This document shows, piece by piece, positions 1 through 9,147 of a stretch of DNA of 64,000 nt. The DNA is taken from contig JANQNX010000009.1 in NCBI GenBank assembly GCA_028279365.1, forward strand, positions 248,001 through 312,000, written 5' to 3'. This DNA comes from Gammaproteobacteria bacterium (GTDB lineage Bacteria; Pseudomonadota; Gammaproteobacteria; Eutrophobiales; Eutrophobiaceae). A model generated the notes under the pieces. That model did not search any database, had not been told where the DNA came from, and saw only the letters and a list, made by a program, of their open reading frames with translations. Each line of letters begins with the position of its first letter. Positions within the stretch are counted from its first letter, which is position 1. The position numbers were made by a program, and so were the translations under genes.

Positions 1-89
1 CATTGCATCAAAAACTGGTTAAGGATACGGCGTTTATGAATGGCGGCACGGATATTCATTATCTGGAAAATAAACTTGGCATTAAATAA
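1..89 (+). CDS. accC: Biotin carboxylase subunit of acetyl-CoA carboxylase, C-terminal end only
   Basis: An open frame enters from the left edge (first whole codon at base 3) and stops with TAA at 87-89. Its 28 residues end in MNGGTDIHYLENKLGIK, the usual tail of AccC, the ATP- and bicarbonate-dependent biotin carboxylase that starts fatty acid synthesis. The assignment is supported by the next genes: accC-prmA-DUF3426-dusB-fis is a standard gammaproteobacterial order. The rest of the gene lies outside the window. Confidence 0.85.
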   Translation, partial: LHQKLVKDTAFMNGGTDIHYLENKLGIK

Positions 90-113
90 CCCTTACGCCG
101 TTATCCTGAAATA

Positions 114-995
114 ATGAGCTGGCTGCGACTTGAATTGGATACGCAGCTGCAACATGCCGAAACCCTTTCTGATTTACTTGAGCAGTTTGGTGCTGAGGCC
201 GTCAGTTTTACCGCGGCCAGTGATGAACCCGTGTTTGATGTTAATGACCAATCCAAACCACTCTGGGATCAAACACGCTTAAGCGCCCTGCTACATCCTG
301 ATACCGATCTGGATATCTTGCTGGTCTGTTTAAAAGATCGGATTGGTGCGGATAATATTACCCATCACCGTATTGAGTCGGTGAAAGATCGCGATTGGGT
401 GAGCGAGTTTCAGGATAATCATCAACCAGTAGTGTTTGCCAATCGTATTTGTATCTCACCCAGTTGGTGTGATGCGCCAGAAAGTAATCTGCCTGTTATT
501 ATTCTAGACCCCGGCTTGGCATTTGGCACCGGTTCCCACCCTACGACCTCCCTGTGTATTAACTGGTTAGCTGAACATGATCTGAATAATAAAACCGTGA
601 TCGATTATGGTTGCGGCTCCGGTATATTAGCGATGGTAGCAGCAAGGCTTGGTGCAAAGCATGTCTATGCGGTAGATATCGATCCACAAGCCGTAAGTTC
701 GGCAAATGAGAACATCAGTAATAACGGATTAGCTGAACTCATTTCTGTCGGTCTGGTTGATGAATTGGCATTGCCAAAGGCTGACATACTCGTTGCGAAT
801 ATTCTGATGAATCCATTAAAAGAGCTGATCACAACTTTCGACAAATCATTATTGAATGGAGGGCAACTGGTGTTATCCGGTTTATTGCATGTGCAGGCAC
901 AGGAATGTTTGGAAGCCTATGCATCCTGCTTTACTATGAGTGAACCGGTGTTTGAATCCGACTGGTCAAGATTAGAAGGTAAGAAAGATAACTAA
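114..995 (+). CDS. prmA: Ribosomal protein L11 methyltransferase
   Basis: 293 residues, the usual PrmA length. PrmA trimethylates ribosomal protein L11 with S-adenosylmethionine. The N-terminal third is the L11-recognition domain. The C-terminal class I methyltransferase domain shows FGTGSHPTT (about residues 138-146) and the SAM loop VIDYGCGSGILAM (about 163-175) followed by the acidic AVDIDP. A later VANILMNPL matches the family NPPF/NILA-type motif. It starts 24 bases after accC and is followed 2 bases after its stop by the DUF3426 gene, so the three are probably co-transcribed. Confidence 0.97.
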   Translation: MSWLRLELDTQLQHAETLSDLLEQFGAEAVSFTAASDEPVFDVNDQSKPLWDQTRLSALLHPDTDLDILLVCLKDRIGADNITHHRIESVKDRDWVSEFQDNHQPVVFANRICISPSWCDAPESNLPVIILDPGLAFGTGSHPTTSLCINWLAEHDLNNKTVIDYGCGSGILAMVAARLGAKHVYAVDIDPQAVSSANENISNNGLAELISVGLVDELALPKADILVANILMNPLKELITTFDKSLLNGGQLVLSGLLHVQAQECLEAYASCFTMSEPVFESDWSRLEGKKDN

Positions 996-997
996 CA

Positions 998-1993
998 ATG
1001 TTTACGGTTTGTCCTAACTGCAGCAAACAATTCAAGATTTACGCGGAGCATATTACGGCGGCGGCGGGTCAGGTGCGTTGTGGGTTTTGTCAATATCAGT
1101 TTAATGCCTTGCAACATTTGTATGACAAGCCGTTGCCAGCAGAAAAGTTGGTATCCGTAAAAGCAGATCCCATTGTTGTAGAGCAAGCCCCAGTTGAAAC
1201 AATAGATGAACCCGAGTTCGATCTGACTGATGATAGTCCAGAAGAATATGATGTCGTAGATAATATTGTTGATAAAGAAAGTGGCGATATGGAGTTTGAG
1301 TTGCAGCAGGCCATTGATGAGATCGGCGCTGACAATCAACCAGACTCAGAACAAACCGCTGAACCGGTTGCCTCTGATCCGCTCGATGAAATTATCGAGT
1401 CGATTACGCCTGTCGAACCTGCGCCAGAGCCATCAGAATCACCTGACACTCAAAGTGAAAACTTTACCTTTGACTCGCTAGATGAGAGCTTGCTTGAAGA
1501 TGAACCGGTTCAATCCAGTCGCTGGGTAAGCGCAACCTGGACCTTGGTTACCGTAATTGCATTGATTGGAGTAGTTGGCCAGATAGCCTGGTTTAATCGA
1601 GATCAGGTATTAGCGAACTATCCTGAAGCAGGGCCTTACTTAAAACAATTCTGTGAGAAGTACGGCTGCGATATTATCCGCGTACATAATCCGACTGCGA
1701 TCACGATGCTGAATCGCGATGTGCGTTTGCACCCCACTTATGAAGATACCTTGTTGGTTAATGCGACCATGAAAAATGAGCTCGATGTTAAACAAGCCTA
1801 CCCACGGGTGCAGTTAACCTTGTTTGATACCAACGGCGGCTTACTCGGTTATCGTGAATTTGAACCGACTGACTATCTGGATAGCAGTATCGATATTGAT
1901 GGTGGTATGCCAGTCGATGCGCCAGTGCATTTTGTGTTGGAGGTCAGCGGTACAATGGAAGACGCGGTCAGTTTTGAGTTTCGGTTCTTGTAG
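998..1993 (+). CDS. Zinc-ribbon and DUF3426 domain membrane protein
   Basis: 331 residues. An N-terminal zinc ribbon (CPNC at residues 5-8, CGFC at 28-31; the MJ0042/zinc_ribbon_5 type) is followed by a long acidic, proline-rich linker. One transmembrane helix lies at about 180-200 (WTLVTVIALIGVVGQIAWF). A C-terminal periplasmic DUF3426 domain holds NATMKNELDVKQAYPRVQLTL, the conserved part of this family. It sits 2 bases after prmA, in the position of the equivalent gene in Pseudomonas. Function is unknown. The zinc ribbon in the cytoplasm and DUF3426 in the periplasm suggest a sensor or assembly factor, but this is inference. Confidence 0.85.
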   Translation: MFTVCPNCSKQFKIYAEHITAAAGQVRCGFCQYQFNALQHLYDKPLPAEKLVSVKADPIVVEQAPVETIDEPEFDLTDDSPEEYDVVDNIVDKESGDMEFELQQAIDEIGADNQPDSEQTAEPVASDPLDEIIESITPVEPAPEPSESPDTQSENFTFDSLDESLLEDEPVQSSRWVSATWTLVTVIALIGVVGQIAWFNRDQVLANYPEAGPYLKQFCEKYGCDIIRVHNPTAITMLNRDVRLHPTYEDTLLVNATMKNELDVKQAYPRVQLTLFDTNGGLLGYREFEPTDYLDSSIDIDGGMPVDAPVHFVLEVSGTMEDAVSFEFRFL

Positions 1994-2066
1994 TCGTCTG
2001 CTTTCGGCTAGAAGTGGACATTTAATAATGATTAACTATTTTGAAATATAGACGAATCATTCTGCA

Positions 2067-2981
2067 TCAATGAACTTGATTACGATATTCACTTGGTGTC
2101 ATGCCCACTTTCTTCTTAAACAATCTTGCAAAATATTGGGGATATTCAAAACCAAGTTTATAGGCGATAGATGCTATAGATGCATCTGGTTGTAATAACA
2201 AATCTTTTGCTTTATCTATAAGGTATATATGCAAATTTTCTATTGCTGTCTTACCTGTTTCAATCTTAAGCGCGTCACTTAAATATCTCGGTGTCATCGC
2301 CATTGAATCTGCCAAGTATTCAATTGACGGGATAGCTTTTCCTTCAGCTTGCTCCTCACTCATATATAGTTCGATTTTATCTATAAAGTTGTCTAATAAA
2401 CTAGAACTACTCTCTTTTCGATGTAAGAACTGTCGATGATAAAAACGATTTGCATATTTTAATAGTGTACTTAGTTGCGAAAGAATCAATTCTTTACTGA
2501 ACTCATCTTGATTGTTTGTGTATTCTTGTTCAATCTGATCAAAAATACTTGCAATCATTTTTTCTTCTTTTGGTGATAAATGAAGTGCTTCATTCACAGC
2601 ATAACTAAAGTAATTATATTTTTTTATTTCGTCTTTAATCGAATTTCCTCTAATAAAATCTTCATGGAAAACTATCGATCGACCAGTGGATTCTATATTT
2701 AAACCTGACACTCTGATTTCCTGCTTCGGCGCCATAAAAATCATTGTGCCATTTCTACAATCATATTTAGTACGACCATAAAAAATCTCTCCGGATATGA
2801 TATTTTTAAGCGATATAGAATAAAAATCACTGCTTAAGGCTATATCTAAATCTGCACAAGTCGAATCTGTTTTTTTAGAAGATATGGAAACCACAGAAAA
2901 CAGCGGATGTTCTGGAGCTTTTAGTCCCAGATACTTATGATATTCGGTTAAGTCGGTAAAATGTAATTTTTCAGTAGTCAT
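2067..2981 (-). CDS. AraC-family transcriptional regulator
   Basis: 304 residues. The last 100 residues form a double helix-turn-helix of the AraC/XylS type: IEYLADSMAMTPRYLSDALK, then SIASIAYKLGFEYPQYFARL and FKKKVGMTPSEYR. The N-terminal 180 residues are a divergent cupin-like sensor domain as in regulators of oxidoreductase or hydrolase operons. It is the last gene of a minus-strand trio: hydrolase, DUF2255-like gene, araC, with 26 bases to the gene before it. The DNA is visibly more AT-rich than the flanking prmA and dusB genes. It probably controls the hydrolase operon; the effector is unknown. Confidence 0.9.
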   Translation of the reverse strand: MTTEKLHFTDLTEYHKYLGLKAPEHPLFSVVSISSKKTDSTCADLDIALSSDFYSISLKNIISGEIFYGRTKYDCRNGTMIFMAPKQEIRVSGLNIESTGRSIVFHEDFIRGNSIKDEIKKYNYFSYAVNEALHLSPKEEKMIASIFDQIEQEYTNNQDEFSKELILSQLSTLLKYANRFYHRQFLHRKESSSSLLDNFIDKIELYMSEEQAEGKAIPSIEYLADSMAMTPRYLSDALKIETGKTAIENLHIYLIDKAKDLLLQPDASIASIAYKLGFEYPQYFARLFKKKVGMTPSEYRNQVH

Positions 2982-3007
2982 ATCATTTCCTTGTCTTATC
3001 TATTTTA

Positions 3008-3485
3008 TTATTTTGATAACGTTAATTCCATTGTGCTCTGTTGTGCACGAGGTTCAATTGCGCCATTCAACATAAATCGTGCTCCGAGATTTTTAAGTTT
3101 ATGGTCATAAGCTTCATCAACAGCCGACTTAATTTCTTCTAAATCTCTAGGTATGCGTCCATCAATATTTACAATAGTTTTATCTAGCTTGATCTGCCCT
3201 GAAGAGTCTGAACGAAATGCACTATGCCAAGAAGGTTCACCGTAACTGTAGCGACGACAAAAAAACACGATCATCTACAGTGACGAATAAAATTCTCATA
3301 AAACGATGTGTATATCCTGCTCGTATTTCATGTTTAAGTGCTGTGTTGACCAAATCTACCATTTGTTGCGCTGTATCTGGCTTCGATTTAGTTTTCCGCA
3401 TAGCAATTCTTAACGGTTGTATAGTTTGTAGAACAAACAACTTTGGTAAGTCTGTAACTATGTTTAAAATGTCTGAGGCTTTCAT
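3008..3485 (-). pseudogene. DUF2255-like protein gene, split by a frameshift
   Basis: Two minus-strand frames join into one protein if one base is removed from the run of seven A (plus strand) at about 3259-3265. The first frame ends VTVDDRVF and the second continues CRRYSYGEPSWHSAF, then a domain ending VDEAYDHKLKNLG. The joined protein (about 159 residues from the ATG at 3485) resembles DUF2255, a small beta-rich family related to flavin-binding split barrels, with its VDxxVYxRSYxG...WYxA core. A start at 3539 is also open, but a strong hairpin lies inside that extension, so 3485 is preferred. The shift may be a true mutation or a homopolymer sequencing error. Family assignment is moderate. 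Confidence 0.6.
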
Positions 3486-3511
3486 CTTCTTTGTGCCCTG
3501 CTTATAGAAGC

Positions 3512-3536
3512 GGACGCTCAGATAATCTGAGCGTCC
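3512..3536 (-). terminator. Hairpin between hydrolase and DUF2255-like gene
   Basis: Perfect 11-base arms GGACGCTCAGA and TCTGAGCGTCC with a 3-base loop, placed 17 bases after the hydrolase stop on the minus strand. There is no long T-run after it, so it may be a weak terminator or an mRNA processing/stabilising hairpin that lowers expression of the two downstream genes. Confidence 0.5.
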
Positions 3537-3553
3537 CACGATAGATACTTGAC

Positions 3554-4489
3554 TTATTTATTGAAGAATTTCGCCACAGCTTCAGTAGCTACATTGACAG
3601 CTTCCGGTTTGTGGTAAAAGTCTACATGGGTAAACTTTTCAAGAGCTAAGATCTCATGCTCATTGGTAAGCTTTTCAATAAATTGAGTAGAGCAAATAGC
3701 TGTGAAAGCCGCCGGACTATAAATAATCAATGTAGGCTGTACGATTTTGTCTGCATAATGTTCTCCAATAGAGATAAGAGATTGCATGGCCTGATCACCA
3801 ATATGCATATTTGTGAAGTTTGGAACGGCTACTGGTCCTTTTACACCATCTCTTCCATAGTAGTCATAGGTTTCTCCGGCCATTGGATTGACACCTAAAT
3901 CAACGAATTCTTCTCTTGAATGTTCATCGGTCAATACATTCGGTGCGATGTAATCAGCCTGCCCTGTCTCATACATTTTTTGCGTGGACGCATTGGCAGA
4001 AGCAATCAGCTGATTAGCAACTTCCCTGTCACTCCATTGGAAGTCATCCGCAGCCATCATTCCGGAGACCATCGCAATTTTCTTAATGCGGTGATCTGTC
4101 ACAGCCGCAGTCGCAATAATTGAACCACCTTGGCATACGCCTAGGCCATGGATTTCTTCTACAAAGGGAAGTGTTCCTAAATATGAAACGGCATCCCATG
4201 TGTTTTCTATTAATCTAAACATATATCGAGATTGTTTAAATTCACCTGGTAATGCTGGGGAATCTCCCATCCCTAAGTAGTCAAACCCTAAAAAGACAAA
4301 TCCTCTTTTAGCCATTTCTGGTCCATAAGTTCCAAGAACTTGCTCTTTAACCTGGGGGAAGGGACTAGCGCCGACGATTGATTTATATTTTTTGTTCTCA
4401 TCAAAATCCTCTGGAAGATAGAGGTTTCCAACTAAATCTACGCCAAAAGATTTAAATGTAATTGTGTTTTTACCTGCTTGAATGCTCAT
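3554..4489 (-). CDS. Alpha/beta hydrolase with cysteine nucleophile (YcjY/dienelactone hydrolase-like)
   Basis: 311 residues with an alpha/beta hydrolase fold: GASPFPQVKEQ near the oxyanion region, GFDYLGMGDS (about residues 88-97), nucleophile elbow GLGVCQGGS (about 134-142) and a late HVDFY histidine region. The elbow carries Cys where lipases carry Ser, as in dienelactone hydrolases and the YcjY group. A good ribosome site (GGAGAA) precedes the ATG. First gene of a minus-strand operon with the DUF2255-like and araC genes. Related genes often accompany AraC regulators and small oxidoreductases in accessory modules. Substrate unknown. Confidence 0.8.
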   Translation of the reverse strand: MSIQAGKNTITFKSFGVDLVGNLYLPEDFDENKKYKSIVGASPFPQVKEQVLGTYGPEMAKRGFVFLGFDYLGMGDSPALPGEFKQSRYMFRLIENTWDAVSYLGTLPFVEEIHGLGVCQGGSIIATAAVTDHRIKKIAMVSGMMAADDFQWSDREVANQLIASANASTQKMYETGQADYIAPNVLTDEHSREEFVDLGVNPMAGETYDYYGRDGVKGPVAVPNFTNMHIGDQAMQSLISIGEHYADKIVQPTLIIYSPAAFTAICSTQFIEKLTNEHEILALEKFTHVDFYHKPEAVNVATEAVAKFFNK

Positions 4490-4829
4490 GATAATTTTTC
4501 TCCGTACTTTCTCTTAAAGTTGTAGGAAAAATATTATCGAGCTATCGATGATATGTAGATAAACAGAACTGCATAATTTGGATACATTTCTGCTTAATGA
4601 GATTTCGATACTCTTAAACTGTCTGTTTAAGTCCGCTTTGGGTCGTTAATAGTCTTAATCATAGCATCTCTTTTTCTAAATTAAGGTGTGAAATTTAAGG
4701 TCAAATATCTGGTGAGGAGAATAAATTTCATAATTACCGCTGATTAAAAAATATCCACTTTACATGTTCTGACATAGGTTTATTATTGAGGTCGTATTTT
4801 ACGTTTCGCTTTTTTCGCGACGCGATCTC
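4490..4829. other. Intergenic region, divergent promoters of hydrolase operon and dusB-fis
   Basis: A 340-base AT-rich gap between divergent genes. No open frame or RNA gene is recognised. It must hold the promoter of the minus-strand hydrolase operon and that of dusB-fis. A weak sigma-70 candidate for dusB-fis is CTGACA (4769-4774), 17 bases, TCGTAT (4792-4797). A run of C/G (TTTCGCGACGCGATC) just before the dusB start resembles the GC-rich discriminator of stringently controlled fis promoters. Both are suggestions only. Confidence 0.45.
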
Positions 4830-5807
4830 ATGCAAATAGGGTCCCATAGATTAAAAAATAATCTGGTGCTTGCACCGATGGCAGGCGTCACTGACCAACC
4901 GTTTCGGCAATTGTGCCGAAAACTCGGTGCAGGTCTTGTCGTCTCGGAAATGGTGACATCCAATCCAGCCTTATTTCATACCCGCAAAACCCAATTACGA
5001 CTCAGCCATATTTCCGAGCCCGAACCGCGTTCGGTGCAAATAGCCGGTGCCAACCCTGAACAGATGGCGATTGCTGCACGCTTCAATGTGGAACATGGCG
5101 CACAGATTATTGATATTAATATGGGTTGTCCGGCCAAGAAGGTGTGTAATGTCATGGCAGGTTCTGCTTTGTTAAGAGACGAGCCTTTAGTCACCTCAAT
5201 TCTTGAAGCTGTAGTGAATGTCGTTGATGTGCCAGTGACCTTGAAGATACGTACTGGTTGGGATAAGGAAAATAATAATGCCATTAACATAGCGAAAATC
5301 GCCGAATCATCTGGTATTCAAGCCCTGACAGTTCATGGCCGTAGTCGCGCCTGTGGATTTAAAGGCATTGCGGAACATGACACCGTTGGTCAAATAAAAG
5401 CCGCAGTTAATATTCCAATTATTGCCAATGGCGATATCACAACACCGGAACAGGCAAAATATATCCTTTCTACCTATGGCGTTGATGCAATCATGATTGG
5501 TCGCGCCGCACAAGGTAACCCCTGGATATTCCGGGAAATGCGACATTACCTGCAAACCGGACAACATTTAGCCAAGCCATCGATTGATGAAGTGCGCGAT
5601 ACCTTATCAGGCCATGTAGCAGCACTGCATGATTATTATGGGGAGTATCAAGGGCTGCGCATCGCTAGGAAGCACATTGGCTGGTATTGTAAAACGCAGC
5701 CAAACGGCAAGGCGTTTATTAGCCAGATCAATCGTGTCGAATCCGCAAATGAACAACTCGATAACATTGCAGCTTATTTCTCTGTGGCGGAGGAACTGGC
5801 TGCATGA
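4830..5807 (+). CDS. dusB: tRNA-dihydrouridine synthase B
   Basis: 325 residues, full DusB length. The FMN-dependent enzyme reduces uridine to dihydrouridine in the tRNA D-loop. Seen: NNLVLAPMAGVTDQPFR at the start, DINMGCPAKKVCN with the catalytic Cys (about residue 100), LKIRTGW, TVHGRSRACGFKG and IANGDITTPEQA, all DusB signatures. It overlaps fis by four bases (ATGA), the conserved dusB-fis operon in which translation of the two genes is coupled. No clear Shine-Dalgarno precedes the ATG. Confidence 0.97.
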   Translation: MQIGSHRLKNNLVLAPMAGVTDQPFRQLCRKLGAGLVVSEMVTSNPALFHTRKTQLRLSHISEPEPRSVQIAGANPEQMAIAARFNVEHGAQIIDINMGCPAKKVCNVMAGSALLRDEPLVTSILEAVVNVVDVPVTLKIRTGWDKENNNAINIAKIAESSGIQALTVHGRSRACGFKGIAEHDTVGQIKAAVNIPIIANGDITTPEQAKYILSTYGVDAIMIGRAAQGNPWIFREMRHYLQTGQHLAKPSIDEVRDTLSGHVAALHDYYGEYQGLRIARKHIGWYCKTQPNGKAFISQINRVESANEQLDNIAAYFSVAEELAA

Positions 5808-6085
5808 GTAAGGCCAAGGCGACCAAACAAACGGCAATTGATCGTAATGAAGCACCGGAAAAATGCCTGTCGGAAAGCGTACGCCGCTCCATGCAAAGTT
5901 ATTTTGATGATCTGGATGGTCATGAAGCCTCGGAGCTGTACTCACTGTTTATGCAAGAAGTGGAAAAGCCGTTCTTTGAGGTGGTGATGCAGCATACCAA
6001 TGGCAATATCAGCCACGCGGCGGAGATGCTCGGTATGAATCGGGTGACGCTACGCAACCGCCTTAAAAAGTACGGACTGAATTAA
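5804..6085 (+). CDS. fis: DNA-binding nucleoid protein Fis
   Basis: 93 residues, close to the 98 of E. coli Fis. The C-terminal helix-turn-helix (GNISHAAEMLGMNRVTLRNRLKKYGLN) is nearly canonical, preceded by the long dimerisation helices (LYSLFMQEVEKPFFEVVMQH). Fis bends DNA, activates rRNA and tRNA promoters and assists site-specific recombination. It overlaps dusB by four bases and is probably made from the dusB promoter. Confidence 0.97.
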   Translation: MSKAKATKQTAIDRNEAPEKCLSESVRRSMQSYFDDLDGHEASELYSLFMQEVEKPFFEVVMQHTNGNISHAAEMLGMNRVTLRNRLKKYGLN

Positions 6086-6134
6086 TTCGTTTTCAGCCTG
6101 ACAATAATTATTACAACGAGGAACCCTGCTACCG

Positions 6135-7697
6135 ATGACTACGGTTAAACGCGCTCTAGTCAGCGTCTCTGATAAATCCGGCATTGTTGAATTTTGTACG
6201 GCATTAACATCCTTTGATATCGAGATCCTCTCAACCGGGGGCACGGCTAAATTACTGGCTGATAATAATATTGATGTGATTGAAGTGTCTGACTACACCG
6301 GTTTTCCGGAAATGATGGATGGGCGGGTCAAGACCTTACACCCAAAGATTCATGGCGGTTTATTGGGTCGTCGCGGTATTGATGATGCGGTCATGCGGGA
6401 ACACGATATTGGTGGTATCGACCTGGTCGTTGTGAATTTATATCCGTTTGAACAAACCGTCGCCAAACCGGATTGTACCTTTGAAGAGGCGATTGAGAAT
6501 ATCGATATCGGTGGTCCGGCGATGTTGCGTTCGTCAGCGAAGAATCATGCTTCAGTCGCAGTCGTTGTCGATGTGGCAGATTATGAACTGGTATTGGAAG
6601 AGATGCAGGAAAACAACGGCAGCGTTTCTGATGCCACTCGTTTTAAGCTTGCGCAAAAAGTGTTTGCCCACACCGCCGCTTATGATGCCAATGTATCGAA
6701 TTATCTTGGAGGCATGAGTGAGGATAAACAGTTATTGGAATATCCCTCGACCTTCACCTCGCAGTTTAAAAAACGCCAGGAATTACGCTATGGCGAAAAC
6801 CCGCATCAAACCGCAGCGTTTTATTCCGAACCTTTCCCGACCGAGGGTACGCTGGCCTTTGCCGAGCAGTTACAAGGCAAAGAACTTTCCTATAATAATA
6901 TTGCCGATACCGATGCGGCGTTGGAATGTGTCCTGTCATTCATGGATACCGCTTGTGTGATTGTCAAACACGCCAACCCTTGTGGCGTGGCAACAGCGGA
7001 TTCATTACTGGAAGCGTATCAACGCGCGTATGCGACCGATCCAACTTCAGCCTTTGGTGGCATTATCGCGTTTAATCAAAAACTGGATCCAGCGACAGCA
7101 AAGGAGATTATTGAACAGCAGTTTGTTGAAGTCATTATTGCGCCGGAGATTGATCGTGACTGTTTGCCAATCATTGCTGAAAAGAAAGGCGTGCGTGTAT
7201 TAGAAGTGGGTTACCGAGCTGCACCTGCGCAACAGTTAAATTTGAAACGTGTCAGCGGCGGTTTGTTAGTTCAGGATAATGATCTAGGTAAAGTGAATTG
7301 TCAGGATCTGAAAGTCGTGACTAAGCGTGAACCGACCGAGCAGGAAAAGAGCGATATGTTATTTGCCTGGAACGTTGTTAAATATGTGAAATCGAATGCA
7401 ATTATCTATGCCAAAAACAGACAGACGATTGGTATTGGTGCCGGGCAAATGAGTCGCGTCTACAGTGCGCGTATCGCAGCTATCAAGGCGCAAGATGAAA
7501 ACCTGCAAGTCGCCGGTTCAGTGATGGCCTCGGATGCATTCTTTCCGTTTCGCGATGGAATTGATTCAGCGGCGGAAGTCGGTATCACTGCGGTGATTCA
7601 ACCGGGAGGATCCATGCGTGATGAAGAGGTGATTGCGGCAGCGGATGAACATGATATTGCGATGCTCTTTACCTCAATGCGCCACTTCCTCCACTAG
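6135..7697 (+). CDS. purH: Bifunctional AICAR formyltransferase / IMP cyclohydrolase
   Basis: 520 residues, standard PurH length. It catalyses the last two steps of de novo IMP synthesis. The N-terminal MGS-like cyclohydrolase domain begins [15 protein letters not shown] and shows [26 protein letters not shown]. The C-terminal transformylase domain has [23 protein letters not shown] with the catalytic Lys-His, and [16 protein letters not shown] lies about 12 bases before the ATG. It follows fis by 49 bases and precedes purD, a conserved pair. Confidence 0.98.
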   Translation: MTTVKRALVSVSDKSGIVEFCTALTSFDIEILSTGGTAKLLADNNIDVIEVSDYTGFPEMMDGRVKTLHPKIHGGLLGRRGIDDAVMREHDIGGIDLVVVNLYPFEQTVAKPDCTFEEAIENIDIGGPAMLRSSAKNHASVAVVVDVADYELVLEEMQENNGSVSDATRFKLAQKVFAHTAAYDANVSNYLGGMSEDKQLLEYPSTFTSQFKKRQELRYGENPHQTAAFYSEPFPTEGTLAFAEQLQGKELSYNNIADTDAALECVLSFMDTACVIVKHANPCGVATADSLLEAYQRAYATDPTSAFGGIIAFNQKLDPATAKEIIEQQFVEVIIAPEIDRDCLPIIAEKKGVRVLEVGYRAAPAQQLNLKRVSGGLLVQDNDLGKVNCQDLKVVTKREPTEQEKSDMLFAWNVVKYVKSNAIIYAKNRQTIGIGAGQMSRVYSARIAAIKAQDENLQVAGSVMASDAFFPFRDGIDSAAEVGITAVIQPGGSMRDEEVIAAADEHDIAMLFTSMRHFLH

Positions 7698-7851
7698 CAG
7701 GTATCTTTTTTGTTACTTCTTCGTTGCAATCGTCGCTGCGCTACTCATTTAGTAAGCGATAAACTCCGTTGCTCGATAATGCGGCGCCTTGTCTTAAAAC
7801 AAAATCTACTATTTCAGTTTTCTATTAATAAAAATAAATGAGATCTTATTT

Positions 7852-9144
7852 ATGAAAGTGTTAGTCGTCGGTGGCGGTGGTCGTGAACATGCGTTGGCGT
7901 GGAAGGCGGCGCAAAGTGAAACAGTAGAAAAGGTGTTTGTTGCGCCCGGTAATGCCGGTACGGCAACGGAAGATAAACTGGAAAATATAGCCATCGGTGC
8001 AGAAGCGATTGAAGACTTGATCGCCTTTGCAAAAAAGGAGCAAGTCGCATTAACCATCATTGGTCCGGAAGCGCCGTTGGTTAGCGGTGTCGTCGATAAA
8101 TTTGATAAAGAGGGCCTGGCTTGTTTTGGCCCCAAGTCGGGGGCGGCAATTCTGGAGGGCTCCAAGTCATTCTGTAAAAACTTTTTTAAACGTTACAACA
8201 TCCCCACTGCTGAGTATGAAGTCTTTAATGAAATCGAACCGGCTGTGGAATATGTCGTCAGTAAAACGTTACCGATTGTGATTAAAGCTGATGGTCTGGC
8301 CGCAGGTAAAGGCGTCGTCATCGCGCAGACCGAAAAAGAGGCCGTCGCGACTATTAACGATATGTTAGCCGGGAACAAGTTTGGTGAAGCTGGGCATCAA
8401 ATTGTGATTGAAGAATTTCTGCAGGGCGAGGAGGCGAGTTTCATTGTCATGTCTGATGGTAAAAATATATTACCACTTGCCAGTTCGCAGGATCATAAAG
8501 CGCGTGATGAAGGCGACTTGGGTCCTAATACTGGTGGCATGGGTGCTTACTCGCCAGCGCCGATTGTTGATGAAGCTATGCATGACAAGATCATGAAACA
8601 GGTGATTACCCCGACGATTAAAGCAATGGCCGAGGACAAACGTACCTACACCGGTTTTTTATATGCTGGCGTGATGATTACTCCAGACGGCGTTCCCAAG
8701 GTGTTGGAGTTTAACTGTCGCTTTGGCGATCCGGAAACACAGCCCATCATGATGCGTTTAAAAAGCGATTTGGTTAAGCTTTGTTTGGCGGGAACGAAAG
8801 GTGAACTGGATCAGCATGAGGTGGAATGGGATGAACGAGCGGCGCTCGGTGTCGTCACTGCTTCTGCTGGTTATCCCGCAAGCTCAAGCAAGGGTGACGT
8901 GATAAGCGGTTTAGATAAAAGGTATCCTGACAATACAAAAGTGTTCCATGCTGGAACAGCAAAACAAGATAATGATGTCGTCACTAATGGCGGACGTGTG
9001 TTGTGTGTCACTGCATTAGGCGAAAATGTTACTGAAGCTAAAGCCAATGCCTATGCTGCATTAGATCATATTGATTATGACGGTATGTTTTATCGAAACG
9101 ATATTGGTTATCGAGCAGTAGAAAGGGAAAAACAGTCCAGCTAA
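7852..9144 (+). CDS. purD: Phosphoribosylamine-glycine ligase (GARS)
   Basis: 430 residues, standard length. It is an ATP-grasp enzyme of purine synthesis that joins glycine to phosphoribosylamine. Seen: start MKVLVVGGGGREHALAWK, VIKADGLAAGKGVVIA (ATP-binding loop), GEEASFIVMSDG, DEGDLGPNTGGMGAYSPAP and EFNCRFGDPETQ (metal binding). A 154-base gap separates it from purH, with no clear terminator. It ends three bases from the convergent aquaporin gene. Confidence 0.98.
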   Translation: MKVLVVGGGGREHALAWKAAQSETVEKVFVAPGNAGTATEDKLENIAIGAEAIEDLIAFAKKEQVALTIIGPEAPLVSGVVDKFDKEGLACFGPKSGAAILEGSKSFCKNFFKRYNIPTAEYEVFNEIEPAVEYVVSKTLPIVIKADGLAAGKGVVIAQTEKEAVATINDMLAGNKFGEAGHQIVIEEFLQGEEASFIVMSDGKNILPLASSQDHKARDEGDLGPNTGGMGAYSPAPIVDEAMHDKIMKQVITPTIKAMAEDKRTYTGFLYAGVMITPDGVPKVLEFNCRFGDPETQPIMMRLKSDLVKLCLAGTKGELDQHEVEWDERAALGVVTASAGYPASSSKGDVISGLDKRYPDNTKVFHAGTAKQDNDVVTNGGRVLCVTALGENVTEAKANAYAALDHIDYDGMFYRNDIGYRAVEREKQSS

Positions 9145-9147
9145 GTT

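Noticed and set aside
992..1339. Minus-strand frames of 115 and 79 residues opposite the DUF3426 gene
   Set aside because: Shadow frames without family features, opposite a gene with clear zinc ribbon and DUF3426 domain.
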